Assembly (NCBI GenBank): GCA_017480325.1
Contig: JAFVAY010000006.1
Location: 1-64,000 of the forward strand
Source of the DNA: Clostridiales bacterium
GTDB taxonomy: Bacteria; Bacillota; Clostridia; Saccharofermentanales; Saccharofermentanaceae
DNA length: 64,000 nucleotides
Reading direction: 5' to 3'
Numbering within the stretch: position 1 is the stretch's first letter; each line of letters starts with the position of its first letter. The translations under genes were made by a program, and so were the position numbers. Under the pieces are notes generated by a model. The model was not told where the DNA came from. It did not search any database and saw only the letters and a program-made list of their open reading frames with translations. Shown piece after piece: positions 15,033 to 23,799 of the stretch.

Positions 15033-15331
15033 TGGCCCTTAAGGGGTTGCCCCTAACTTCATAAATATCCAATGAGATGTTCTATTACTCAATTGATTCA
15101 ACTTCTAATTAAGTAATAGAAATGAGCCTCTTTTATTATTCAATAACCCATCGATAAAAATGAATAATACTTTTGCTGTATTTTTATTACACAACACTAC
15201 GAACAGAAAAAAGAGTAATATTTCTGCTTATAAAACTATTATTCAAACTAACAAACGATAAATAAAATAATAAACGCCCCCTACAGAACGCTCAGATGAC
15301 CTCACAAGTCCCAAAAGTCACCGCCATTCCC
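15033..15331. other. 299-bp AT-rich non-coding region with alternating inverted TATTAYTC motifs
   Basis: No plausible gene. The motif TATTA(C/T)TC occurs at 15083, 15134 and 15237 and its reverse complement at about 15112, 15162 and 15213, forming three hairpins: 15080-15121 (10-bp perfect arms, 22-nt loop), 15134-15169 (8-bp perfect arms) and 15213-15244 (one mismatch). A short GGGGTTGCCCC hairpin lies at about 15043-15053. It separates two convergent genes, so bidirectional termination is one possibility. Confidence 0.6.
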
Positions 15332-15880
15332 TCACATCAGCCGGATCAGTCGGCAGTTCTGGATCCCTTCTTCCCAGAACTTATCCACAGGCTTGTTTCT
15401 TACCTGGCACACTATCGCCGAATTCATGGCTCCGTGGCCGACGATCAGAACATCCTTGCCCTCCCTGACCTGAGGATACGCGATCTCATCAAGAAAGCTG
15501 CCGGTCCTGGCGAACAGATCCTCCAGACTCTCGGCACCGCCCTGAGGCTTATACCCGCCCGGATTGAAGAAAAGCTCTCTTAGCGGGCAATCCGGCTTAT
15601 CGTAGACGTTTTCCGTTCCCTCGTATATCCCGAAGCCCAGCTCCGTTAATCTGTCATCGATAATGATCGGAACATCCCTGTCCTTAAGAAGCAGCTCGGC
15701 TGTATCCCTCGCCCTTTCGAGAGGCGAACAATAGCAGACATCAAAGTGAATATCCTTATATCGCTCCCCTGCCTCGATCGCCATGCTTATTCCCTGTTCA
15801 TTTAGAGGGATATCCGTCTGACCCTGGATCTTGTGCTTCAGATTCCAATCCGTCTTACCGTGTCTTATTATGTAAAGCAT
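15332..15880 (-). CDS. histidine phosphatase family protein
   Basis: 182 residues with the phosphoglycerate-mutase-like core: RHGKTDWN near residue 6 carries the phospho-accepting histidine, SPLERARDTAE gives the second arginine, E81-type acid in TELGFGIYEG, and VGHGAMNSA near residue 150 the second histidine. The family includes broad phosphatases, alpha-ribazole phosphatase (CobC) and phosphoglycerate mutases; no cobalamin genes are nearby, so the substrate is open. It lies 4 nt downstream of a broken acetyltransferase gene. Confidence 0.9.
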   Translation of the reverse strand: MLYIIRHGKTDWNLKHKIQGQTDIPLNEQGISMAIEAGERYKDIHFDVCYCSPLERARDTAELLLKDRDVPIIIDDRLTELGFGIYEGTENVYDKPDCPLRELFFNPGGYKPQGGAESLEDLFARTGSFLDEIAYPQVREGKDVLIVGHGAMNSAIVCQVRNKPVDKFWEEGIQNCRLIRLM

Positions 15881-15884
15881 TCCG

Positions 15885-16413
15885 TTATTCCCTATCAGCG
15901 CGAATACACGAATAACAGACCTCGTCTATGACACCCTGGATATTACGTCCCGCCTGTCTTAAGGTCCCCTCGTACTTCATTCCGGCTTTGGCCATGACCC
16001 GTCCCGACTTGGGGTTATTCACATCATGTGTGGCAGCAACACGATTCATCCCCACCACGTCGAAAAGATAATCCATCACACCCTTCAGCGCCTCGGGCAT
16101 GAGCTCTTGCCCCCAGTAAGCCTTGGACATGCAATAGCTCTCTTACTCTAACTACGGAAATATTTCCGATGATCTTTCCTGTTTCCTTGAGTTCCATTAC
16201 CCAGTTGAAGTAATCGCCATTATCATACTGAGATATCCATTCTTCTATAAGGCCTCTGGTAACATCGACATTCTCATGAGGGAACCACGTCAGGAACCTG
16301 GTAACCTCCGGATCATTGGCCCAATTGTTATACATATCCTCGGCATCATCAATTCTGAAGCGCCGAAGAAGAAGCCTTGTTGTCTCTATATTCCTCGTCC
16401 CTGCCTTATTCAT
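15885..16413 (-). pseudogene. GNAT acetyltransferase (RimJ/RimL type), frameshifted
   Basis: Two overlapping frames make one GNAT protein. The first (start 16413, GAGGAAG upstream) reads NIETTRLLLRRFRIDDAEDMY to IIGNISVVRVRE and then goes out of frame. The second resumes with SYCMSKAYWGQELMPEAL and runs to the stop at 15885. Family members normally have about eight more residues (a turn with C-E-I-G) between these blocks, so a short deletion of about 23-25 nt near 16140-16150 explains the damage better than a single-base sequencing error. The acetyl-CoA binding site spans the break, so the product is expected to be inactive. Confidence 0.8.
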
Positions 16414-16486
16414 TTTTCTTCCTCTTGTAACTTAATTCACATATATCACATTGTACTACTTCTCACAGGTCAGAGACAAAAGGCCG

Positions 16487-16515
16487 TTGACACATACCCC
16501 CTATAGGTATATCAT
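16487..16515 (+). promoter_or_regulatory. csoR-copA promoter
   Basis: TTGACA (16487-16492), 17-nt spacer, TATCAT (16510-16515). The first copper operator fills the spacer exactly. Confidence 0.8.
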
Positions 16516-16547
16516 CAACTCAAATACAACATACCCCCTAAGGGTAT
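16494..16547. promoter_or_regulatory. two CsoR-type operators
   Basis: ATACCCCCTATAGGTAT at 16494-16510 and ATACCCCCTAAGGGTAT at 16531-16547 are pseudo-palindromes of the G/C-tract type bound by CsoR. They are 37 bp apart; the first overlaps the promoter core, the second lies between the predicted transcription start and the csoR start codon. Confidence 0.85.
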
Positions 16548-16564
16548 ATCGAGAGGTGATAACA

Positions 16565-16858
16565 ATGTCTTGTCCGGAATGTAATAAGAAGAACAGATCA
16601 GACAACGAGGTCAAGGATCTTACTACCCGACTTAACAGGATAGAGGGTCAGATCAGAGGCATACAGAGAATGGTCGACGAAGGCGCATACTGCGTCGATA
16701 TTCTGACTCAGGTCAACGCCGCCAGATGCTCCCTTAATTCCTTCTCCAAGGTGCTTCTGTCTAGCCATATTAAGTCCTGCGTTAAGGATGACGTTCAGAA
16801 CGGCTCTGACGAGAAGATAGACGAGCTTGTGGAGCTTTTACAGAAGATGATGAAGTAA
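16565..16858 (+). CDS. csoR: CsoR-family copper-sensing repressor
   Basis: 97 residues. The DUF156 helical fold is visible, with the x-C-H/C-C copper ligands as Cys in GAYCVDIL, His in SSHIKSC and Cys in the same segment, and the W-box-like LNRIEGQIRGIQRMV helix that binds DNA. ATG at 16565 follows GAGAGGTG. An unusual N-terminal CPEC motif (residues 3-6) adds two more cysteines. Copper binding should release it from the two operators upstream. copA follows after 10 nt. Confidence 0.93.
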   Translation: MSCPECNKKNRSDNEVKDLTTRLNRIEGQIRGIQRMVDEGAYCVDILTQVNAARCSLNSFSKVLLSSHIKSCVKDDVQNGSDEKIDELVELLQKMMK

Positions 16859-16868
16859 GAAGGTAAAC

Positions 16869-19358
16869 ATGGAAAAATATAATATAACAGGTATGAGCTG
16901 TGCCGCGTGTCAGGCACACGTAGAGAAGGCAGTCAACAAGGTGGAGGGTGTCACATCCTGTTCGGTATCGCTTCTAACCAATTCGATGACCGTAGAGGGC
17001 ACCGCCTCCCCCTCAGCCATTATCAAGGCTGTAGAGGCTGCAGGCTACGGAGCTTCCGCATCGACCCCGAACAATAAAGCAACAAACAAAGCATCCGAGC
17101 TGGAGAACAAGGAAGCTCCTATCCTTAAAAATCGCCTTATCTTCTCGGTTATCTTCCTTCTGATGCTCATGTATATCAGCATGGGCGTCATGATGTGGGG
17201 CTTCCCCTTCCCCGAGATCCTTAAGCACAACATGATGGCCCACGGAATAATCGAGATGTTTCTGGCGGGAATCATCATGGTAATTAACCAGAAATTCTTT
17301 ATTAGCGGAACCAAGGCAGCCATTCACCTGGCGCCCAACATGGACACTCTGGTAGCAATGGGCTCGGGAGTATCATTCCTTTACAGTGTTTATGTACTTA
17401 TCAAGATGACCGTGACCGGAGACATGACGGATGACCTTTACTTCGAATCAGCCGCCATGATCGTCACTCTGATTACTGTAGGAAAGCTACTGGAGTCCAT
17501 ATCTAAGGGCAGGACTACGAACGCGTTGAAAAGTCTTATGGAGCTTGCTCCCCCTGTCGCTACAGTCATAAGAGACGGCAGTGAGATCACCGTGCCTGTA
17601 GAGGAGGTATCGGTAGGCGATATCTTCGCAGTTAAGCCCGGAGATAAGATCCCTGTCGACGGTGTTGTTATCGAAGGATCAAGCGCAGTTAATGAAGCCG
17701 CTCTTACGGGGGAATCCGTACCGGTAGATAAGACAGAGGGAGATAAGGTCTCCGCCGCCACGGTGAATCAGTCAGGCTATCTTAAGTGCAAAGCTACGAG
17801 AGTCGGTGAGGACACTACACTCTCGCAGATAATTAAGCTTGTAAGCGAATCCTCTGCGACCAAGGCTCCTATCGCGAGAGCCGCAGATAAGATATCGGGT
17901 ATCTTCGTTCCTGCTGTTCTGGTTATAGCTTTATCAGTAACTGTCATATGGCTGATAACGGGAGCTTCCGTAAGTACAGCCCTTACAAGAGGTATCGCAG
18001 TTCTTGTAGTAAGCTGCCCCTGTGCCCTCGGCCTCGCGACCCCTGTTGCAATAATGGCCGGCAACGGTGTCGGTGCACGTAACGGACTGCTGTTCAAGAC
18101 CTCCGAAGCATTGGAGCTTACGGGTAAGCTTCAGATCGTCGCTCTTGATAAGACCGGAACAATAACCAAGGGCGAGCCCTCTGTAACCGATGTTATTTCC
18201 GAAGCTAAGAACAAGAAGCTTATAGCTCTTGCTTCAAGCCTCGAGCAGAAGTCCGAGCACCCTCTCGCCAAGGCTATAGTCGCTTACGCAGAAGAGCACA
18301 ATATCGAATCGAAGGATTGTAGCGATTTTCTGGCACTTCCCGGTAACGGTCTTACGGGGATAATTGATAATCAAAGAGTCTACGGAGGTAACAGATCCTA
18401 CGTCTCATCTAAGACAACGATCCCCGACGAAGCCCTTAGAGCCGCAGAGAAGCTCTCGGACGAAGGCAAGACTCCCCTTTTCTTCGGAACAGACAGCGAA
18501 TTCTGTGGCATCATAGCCGTAGCCGACACGATCAAGGATGAGTCCTCTAAGGCTATAGATCAGCTTCATAATATGGGAATCAAGACTGTAATGCTTACCG
18601 GAGACAACGAGCGCACTGCAGCTTCAATAGCAAATAAATCCGGTGTCGGCAAGGTCATTTCCAACGTTCTTCCCGACGGCAAGGACAAGGTAATTAAGAA
18701 GCTTATGGAATACGGCAAAGTAGCTATGGTAGGAGACGGGATCAATGACGCCCCTGCCCTTACAAGCTCCGACATAGGCATCGCGATCGGTGCCGGAACA
18801 GACGTAGCTATTGATGCGGCAGATGCCGTGATCGTTAAGTCCAGACTTACCGACGTTCCCGCCGCCATAAGGCTGTCAAGAAGGACCGTTACCATAATTC
18901 ACGAGAATCTCTTCTGGGCGTTCATATACAACATACTTCTGATCCCCATAGCGGCCGGAGCTCTGTCAGGCTTCGGGATCAACATGACACCGGTGTTCGG
19001 CGCTGCCGCCATGAGCATATCAAGCTTTACGGTATGTATGAACGCTTTGAGGATCAACCTTTATGATCCCACATCACCCAAGCGAGATCGCTTAATAAGA
19101 AAACCGGCGGAGCTTCCGCAGGAGATAACAGGAGGAAACATAACAATGGCAACAAAGACTATCAACATCGAAGGCATGATGTGCGGACACTGCGAGAAAA
19201 CGGTTAAGAACGCCCTTCTTGATATAGAGGGTGTAGCATCCGCAGAAGTTTCTCACGAGAAGGGCACCGCAGTTGTAGAGCTTAACGGAGATGTATCCGA
19301 CGATCAGCTCAAGAAGGCTGTTGAGGACAAGGATTACAAGGTAACCGGTATCAACTGA
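16869..19358 (+). CDS. copA: copper-exporting P1B-type ATPase with N- and C-terminal HMA domains
   Basis: 829 residues. An N-terminal heavy-metal domain has GMSCAAC (residues 9-15). The ATPase core follows with eight membrane segments, TGES (280-283), the CPC metal site (383-385), DKTGT phosphorylation site (from 427), SEHP (His 464) and GDGIND (622-627). After the last membrane segment a ~25-residue linker leads to a second HMA domain (about 760-829) with GMMCGHC. It pumps Cu(I) out of the cytosol at ATP cost. CopA proteins with a C-terminal HMA occur in some Clostridia. The C-terminal domain resembles the chaperone CopZ and has its own Shine-Dalgarno site and ATG in frame. Cotranscribed with csoR. 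Confidence 0.95.
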   Translation: MEKYNITGMSCAACQAHVEKAVNKVEGVTSCSVSLLTNSMTVEGTASPSAIIKAVEAAGYGASASTPNNKATNKASELENKEAPILKNRLIFSVIFLLMLMYISMGVMMWGFPFPEILKHNMMAHGIIEMFLAGIIMVINQKFFISGTKAAIHLAPNMDTLVAMGSGVSFLYSVYVLIKMTVTGDMTDDLYFESAAMIVTLITVGKLLESISKGRTTNALKSLMELAPPVATVIRDGSEITVPVEEVSVGDIFAVKPGDKIPVDGVVIEGSSAVNEAALTGESVPVDKTEGDKVSAATVNQSGYLKCKATRVGEDTTLSQIIKLVSESSATKAPIARAADKISGIFVPAVLVIALSVTVIWLITGASVSTALTRGIAVLVVSCPCALGLATPVAIMAGNGVGARNGLLFKTSEALELTGKLQIVALDKTGTITKGEPSVTDVISEAKNKKLIALASSLEQKSEHPLAKAIVAYAEEHNIESKDCSDFLALPGNGLTGIIDNQRVYGGNRSYVSSKTTIPDEALRAAEKLSDEGKTPLFFGTDSEFCGIIAVADTIKDESSKAIDQLHNMGIKTVMLTGDNERTAASIANKSGVGKVISNVLPDGKDKVIKKLMEYGKVAMVGDGINDAPALTSSDIGIAIGAGTDVAIDAADAVIVKSRLTDVPAAIRLSRRTVTIIHENLFWAFIYNILLIPIAAGALSGFGINMTPVFGAAAMSISSFTVCMNALRINLYDPTSPKRDRLIRKPAELPQEITGGNITMATKTINIEGMMCGHCEKTVKNALLDIEGVASAEVSHEKGTAVVELNGDVSDDQLKKAVEDKDYKVTGIN
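19130..19148 (+). promoter_or_regulatory. internal Shine-Dalgarno and in-frame ATG for a free CopZ-like domain
   Basis: AGGAGG at 19130-19135 precedes ATG 19146-19148 by 10 nt. The ATG is in frame with copA and begins exactly at the C-terminal HMA domain, so ribosomes starting here would make a 70-residue CopZ-like protein ending at 19358. Confidence 0.6.
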
Positions 19359-19383
19359 CAGACTTTATCAAGTAATCAGAGGA

Positions 19384-22248
19384 TCACTTAGGGATCTTAA
19401 TGACCATGTATTCCCCGGGCTGAAGGACCTGGCGGATGCTGAGGCTGTTAAGATCCCTTTCCATTAGGAGCCTTCCTTCAGAGGAATATCTTACGTAAGA
19501 TCCTGATGCGGTATCGTAGTCTTCGCTTAAGATCATGAATTGCTGGAGACTGTCCGAATGGTTCGCTACCACAAGGTAAATAAACGAATCGTTGTCGATA
19601 AGCATAGTCTCGCAGGAATCGTTAAGAAGCTCTGCCGTCATGCCTGACGAGGTGTCAAGCGGATCTAAGGTCTCAATATACATCAGAGAGCCGCTTACAA
19701 GAGGTCTTAAAGTCGCTATAATGGAGCCCACATCCATATCCGAGTCGAAAAGCATCATATCCGCGAATACGGCTTCACCCTTAAGCACCGTGGACACGAT
19801 ATCAGCCGCCGTGACACCGCTTTCCTGATCGACCTCGATCCTTAACGAAGAAACATACTCTCTTCCGTAGCCGCCCGCTCCTGCCGCACGCGGAGCCTCG
19901 TATACGGCATTCTCCACCGCAGCGGTTGCCACATCCATATAGGGCATCCCCTGTAAGAGAGTAGCATTGATCGTTAGCTGTGAGGCGTGTCTATCGGCGT
20001 TAGAGAGCATCACTCCGCCCTCGTAGCTCATACCGTCAATGAATACTACCTTATCCTTGATATCGATATAGAACTCAGACTTGGCAAGAAGACCCATTAC
20101 ATACGATACATATGCACCGCGCTGAGCGTCGCTCGGGAATGCGTCATTCATATCGTCTATCTCGATGTAGATGGTGTCGAACTGTCTGCTCCACGGCAAG
20201 GCTGTTCCGTTATCTATCCTGAGTTTGCCGTGCTCATTAGATACCGAGCCGCACAGATAGCCGAGAAGATCGTTAACATCACTCTGAGACACGGAGGAGC
20301 CCATCACGAGCCAGGGGTTGGCGCCTGCCTCCTTACACAGCCTCATCGCACGCTCGAGCGAGTCGGCACCGACGCCATAGAAGGTCTCGTCGCAGTATCC
20401 GTTGCTTCCTATGGCCACTGAGCCGAACCTTAAGGCCGAAGGCGCACTTGCCACGATACTCTCCGTGAACTCCGGCGCTACGGAATTAATATCATATCTG
20501 TCAAGACCTACATATACGCTTGATACGTTAACTATCCCCTCATCCTCGAACGCAATATTGAACCTCAAGGTCTCGTCCGAGAGCATTGCTTCCGTAGCCG
20601 CGAACACATAGGAATAGGTCTGCTCTTTATCCGTAAGTCCTGTAGCATGAAGCCCCACGTTCCCGAAGGTCTCTCCCTCGAGCCATACACTGCAGTTAAC
20701 CCCCTCATCAGGAGAAGACATATTGACCTCTATCCTGTAGAAAAGGTTATTCTCGAACATCCCGTCAGAAGGCTCATCCAGAAGCACAGACATGGCATGT
20801 GTACCCACTCCCGTGCCTATAAGACTTACTCCTCTCCCCTGAGACAGAAGCTCCGTGTCGCCGTACAAATCCCACGAGTCTGTATCCGTAGTAAGGCACT
20901 TAACGATACAGATATCTCCCTCCATAACAAGACCGTCGGATATAGGAAGATCCACCTGAAGAGCCGACATCAGAGATGACTCATAAAGCCTGTAACCGCT
21001 TCTTATAAGAAAATGCTCCGACCCGTACATCATCACCTTATCGACCGACGTCCCGGTCACGCCAAGGGACTCATATGAGCCGTCAACGCTTGATACGTAA
21101 TACGACTGATTATCCGTAGTTACGGCGACGACAGCCTCCGATCCTGCCGGACATATATCGACCGGCTCGATAGAGGATATATCACAAGAACTAACAGCAG
21201 GCTCCGGACCCGACATATCGATCCTTATAAGCCTTCCGTAATCGGTCAGCAGGAAGACCTCCGAATCTCTGGCCTCGACTGTAGTAATTGAGTCTCCCGC
21301 AGGAATAAGATCATTGATCTGAGATATTCTTCGCAGGAACAGACCGTTACTGCTTACGAACACATTCTCGCCGTCCGTCAGCACCATATAATCGGTACCC
21401 GAAGCCGTTCCGATAATATCGAGCTTATCTATATACACACTGCCCAAGGAAGAGTACGCCATCGAAGAACCGTCTGAGAAGAAAACATCGATATTTCCGT
21501 TGGCGACAGCTATAAAGGAAGCTGTGACTCCTTCTTCATGTTCACAGGCACCGAGAAGCGTGAACGGGCCTGCCTCGGTTGACACATATATCTCTCCGTC
21601 CTGTGTCAGAGCATATACATTGATCCCGACGGCACAGATATCCGTGAAGACGGTTCCTGAGGATTCATCGACAGGCGACAGCGCCGCATCGGATATCAGC
21701 TTACCGCTTTCGGTAAGAAGGAAGAGCGATCCGGAGGCTTCCGCCGATTTAATAACAGGATCGTTCATCCACAGACCCGAAGCATCCTCGACAGATACGG
21801 GAACGCCGAATCTTGTGCGTGCGAAGCCGCTGGCAGAACCGCTGTAGCGAAGCCCCATATTACCGCTGCCGTCGATCGACAGTATATTGACCTCGTTCCC
21901 GGCAGTTATGTTCGAGAAGGAATACACCTCAGAAGGATCGAAATATATGTAATTCCCCGAAGCCTCGCTTACCTGCGCGAATATACACCTGTCCTTCTTC
22001 CCGAAGAAGGGATCGTCGATTATGTTGGTATCCGGGATCTCAAGAACATTGATGCCCACTCCGTCTATGCGTTCAGAGGTAAGCTCAGACGTCGCCAGAA
22101 TCCGTGGAATCTCCGCCCTGCTTCCGAAGAACCCGATAAACATCAGGAACATCATTGATACGATAAGTATCAATATCAGCAGAACAAACAGCATGAAGAG
22201 TCTTCTCTTATGAAGTCCTCCGAATCTGAATCTGTCAAGCTTGTTCAT
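19384..22248 (-). CDS. large membrane-anchored protein with beta-propeller-like and degenerate GH51-like regions
   Basis: 954 residues from ATG 22248 (AAAGGAA upstream); an upstream extension to 22368 has no start signal. One N-terminal membrane segment (LFMLFVLLILILIVSMMFL) is followed by a mostly beta region (about 50-490) with recurring short repeats such as LTDGENVFVSSNG and LTQDGEIYVSTEAG, suggesting a BNR/RCC1-like propeller. A beta-sandwich (about 490-610) and then a TIM-barrel-like region follow. This last part resembles GH51 arabinofuranosidases (SALRFGS, MRLCKEAGANPWLVMG), but the place of the catalytic N-E reads E696-I-D-D, so it may not hydrolyse sugars. It probably faces the cell exterior. 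Function unknown. It overlaps the CPBP gene by 14 nt. Confidence 0.7.
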   Translation of the reverse strand: MNKLDRFRFGGLHKRRLFMLFVLLILILIVSMMFLMFIGFFGSRAEIPRILATSELTSERIDGVGINVLEIPDTNIIDDPFFGKKDRCIFAQVSEASGNYIYFDPSEVYSFSNITAGNEVNILSIDGSGNMGLRYSGSASGFARTRFGVPVSVEDASGLWMNDPVIKSAEASGSLFLLTESGKLISDAALSPVDESSGTVFTDICAVGINVYALTQDGEIYVSTEAGPFTLLGACEHEEGVTASFIAVANGNIDVFFSDGSSMAYSSLGSVYIDKLDIIGTASGTDYMVLTDGENVFVSSNGLFLRRISQINDLIPAGDSITTVEARDSEVFLLTDYGRLIRIDMSGPEPAVSSCDISSIEPVDICPAGSEAVVAVTTDNQSYYVSSVDGSYESLGVTGTSVDKVMMYGSEHFLIRSGYRLYESSLMSALQVDLPISDGLVMEGDICIVKCLTTDTDSWDLYGDTELLSQGRGVSLIGTGVGTHAMSVLLDEPSDGMFENNLFYRIEVNMSSPDEGVNCSVWLEGETFGNVGLHATGLTDKEQTYSYVFAATEAMLSDETLRFNIAFEDEGIVNVSSVYVGLDRYDINSVAPEFTESIVASAPSALRFGSVAIGSNGYCDETFYGVGADSLERAMRLCKEAGANPWLVMGSSVSQSDVNDLLGYLCGSVSNEHGKLRIDNGTALPWSRQFDTIYIEIDDMNDAFPSDAQRGAYVSYVMGLLAKSEFYIDIKDKVVFIDGMSYEGGVMLSNADRHASQLTINATLLQGMPYMDVATAAVENAVYEAPRAAGAGGYGREYVSSLRIEVDQESGVTAADIVSTVLKGEAVFADMMLFDSDMDVGSIIATLRPLVSGSLMYIETLDPLDTSSGMTAELLNDSCETMLIDNDSFIYLVVANHSDSLQQFMILSEDYDTASGSYVRYSSEGRLLMERDLNSLSIRQVLQPGEYMVIKIPK

Positions 22249-23101
22249 CTGCGGGTTCCTTTCTTTGCATGTGAAGCCTACGCATAAGTATAAACGCTGC
22301 CACCGCCGGAAGTATACAGATGATCTCGAAGACCGATGAATGATACGATATCGATAACACGGCGTCATCCAAGTCCCCGAATATACCGCTGTCCAGCAGC
22401 GTCATCAGGGCCGAGCCCATGAAGTTAAACACCGCATGAACGGTATATGACACCCAAATAGACCCCGAGTAGTAGTAGACAAAGGCCAGAACGACTCCGC
22501 AGATCAGCGCATAAACTATGTGAACCGATATGCCGTGAAGCAGCCCGAACACCAGCGCCGAGCCAAGCGAGGAAACTATATAATTAAACCTTCTGTTGAT
22601 CTCACCGAAGACAATACCTCTGAACACCAGCTCCTCTGCAAGCGTAATGAGGAACACGTCGGATATGAAGCTTAGTATGTTATCCCAGTAAGGGACGCTC
22701 TCCTTCTCCACCTGCGCGAAACGATCTATATTCTCCGAATACCTCTCGAGGGCATCCTGTAATGGCTCGAAGTAGTCCGCCACCTCATACGCAGCAAAGA
22801 GATAAATCGTAACCACACCCAGAAGTCCGAAGCCTATTACGAAGGCCGACAGGAGACTGAAGCCATCGGGGCGGTCAAACAGGATGAGAGACTTGCTCTT
22901 AAGCGTTCTGATCTTATGATAGATAAGAAAGATTCCTATGGTAAGAAGCGAATATATCAGGGAGAATAAGCCCTCGTACTTCCCGGTATCTATATCGAGC
23001 AATCTGAAAGCATATATAACTGCTAGCTGAACCAGCACAAACAGCAGGACCGCGAGCAGGATCTTAAACAGCATCCCGAGAAAGTCGATGACCTTATTCA
23101 T
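22235..23101 (-). CDS. CPBP-family intramembrane metalloprotease
   Basis: 288 residues with about eight membrane segments. The glutamate motif EELVFRG (near residue 157) and the histidine motif HGISVHIVYA (near residue 190) are those of the CPBP (CAAX protease and bacteriocin processing) family, which cleaves peptides or prenylated proteins within the membrane. It lies between a DUF1292 gene and the large envelope protein, so processing or anchoring of that protein is a reasonable but untested idea. Confidence 0.9.
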   Translation of the reverse strand: MNKVIDFLGMLFKILLAVLLFVLVQLAVIYAFRLLDIDTGKYEGLFSLIYSLLTIGIFLIYHKIRTLKSKSLILFDRPDGFSLLSAFVIGFGLLGVVTIYLFAAYEVADYFEPLQDALERYSENIDRFAQVEKESVPYWDNILSFISDVFLITLAEELVFRGIVFGEINRRFNYIVSSLGSALVFGLLHGISVHIVYALICGVVLAFVYYYSGSIWVSYTVHAVFNFMGSALMTLLDSGIFGDLDDAVLSISYHSSVFEIICILPAVAAFILMRRLHMQRKEPADEQA

Positions 23102-23107
23102 AGAGGC

Positions 23108-23497
23108 TTATCTTACTCCGACTCTTTCCTGCCTATCCGGTGCATCCGACTCGTAGTAACGTCTCATGAACAAAGAAAACGCCACCTCCAGCTCATTCTT
23201 ATCCCTTATGGAAATAAATATCTGATCTCCCTTATCGTTAAAGCGGGTCTCCATTATAACCAGCTCCGGATTATCGTGATTCCCGTTATCCGGAGCGTAA
23301 TTATACATCACGATATACTCCTTCTCCTTATAGAAGAAGTTATCCACGACTGACAGGAAATAATCCTTGTTAGTTGAAACGTCTCTTATTACGATCAGCT
23401 CGTCAGAGGCTCCGGTCTTCTTACGGCTTATAAGAGGAATCTTGTCCTTTATCCCGAGAAGCCCCTTGAAGAATCCGCCCTTCTGATTGGTCTTCAT
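23108..23497 (-). CDS. DUF1292-like protein
   Basis: 129 residues. The core (residues 30-110: VIRDVSTNKDYFLSVVD, EYIVMYNYAPDN, PELVIMETRF) follows the DUF1292 pattern of a small beta-rich domain found beside ruvX in Firmicutes, with a basic N-terminal extension. It overlaps the preceding DUF1292 gene by 4 nt. Function unknown. Confidence 0.75.
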   Translation of the reverse strand: MKTNQKGGFFKGLLGIKDKIPLISRKKTGASDELIVIRDVSTNKDYFLSVVDNFFYKEKEYIVMYNYAPDNGNHDNPELVIMETRFNDKGDQIFISIRDKNELEVAFSLFMRRYYESDAPDRQERVGVR

Positions 23498-23751
23498 TCT
23501 TCCTCTTCGTCACAGAGGCTGTCATAATAATCGTATATGGAATCCTCTTCTGCCTCATCAAGGGACTGAAGAAGCATCTCCTCTCCCTCTTCAATCATCT
23601 CAAGGATAATGACCTCGGCGTCCTCCTCATTCTCGGTAAGAGTCAGGAAAACTCCGAAGCTTCTGTCCTCCATATCGAATTCGTCGATAATGCGAAGAGA
23701 TATCTCCTCACCGCTGTCTTCGTCTAATAAAGTGATGATATCTTCGTCCAT
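23494..23751 (-). CDS. DUF1292 protein (YrzB-like)
   Basis: 85 residues, very acidic (ends DEEEE), with the DUF1292 pattern ITLLDEDSGEEISLRIID ... FGVFLTL ... EVIILEM. Homologues follow ruvX in most Firmicutes. GGGGAG precedes the ATG. Its biochemical role is not known; the pair with the next gene looks like a tandem duplication that has diverged. Confidence 0.85.
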   Translation of the reverse strand: MDEDIITLLDEDSGEEISLRIIDEFDMEDRSFGVFLTLTENEEDAEVIILEMIEEGEEMLLQSLDEAEEDSIYDYYDSLCDEEEE

Positions 23752-23799
23752 CTTGCAGATCTCCCCTTTATTTTTAAAAATTATAGCATATAAGCGCCG

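Noticed and set aside
17013..18895. Long open frames antisense to copA
   Set aside because: They have no family resemblance, no ribosome sites and lie opposite a fully conserved ATPase; they reflect codon bias.
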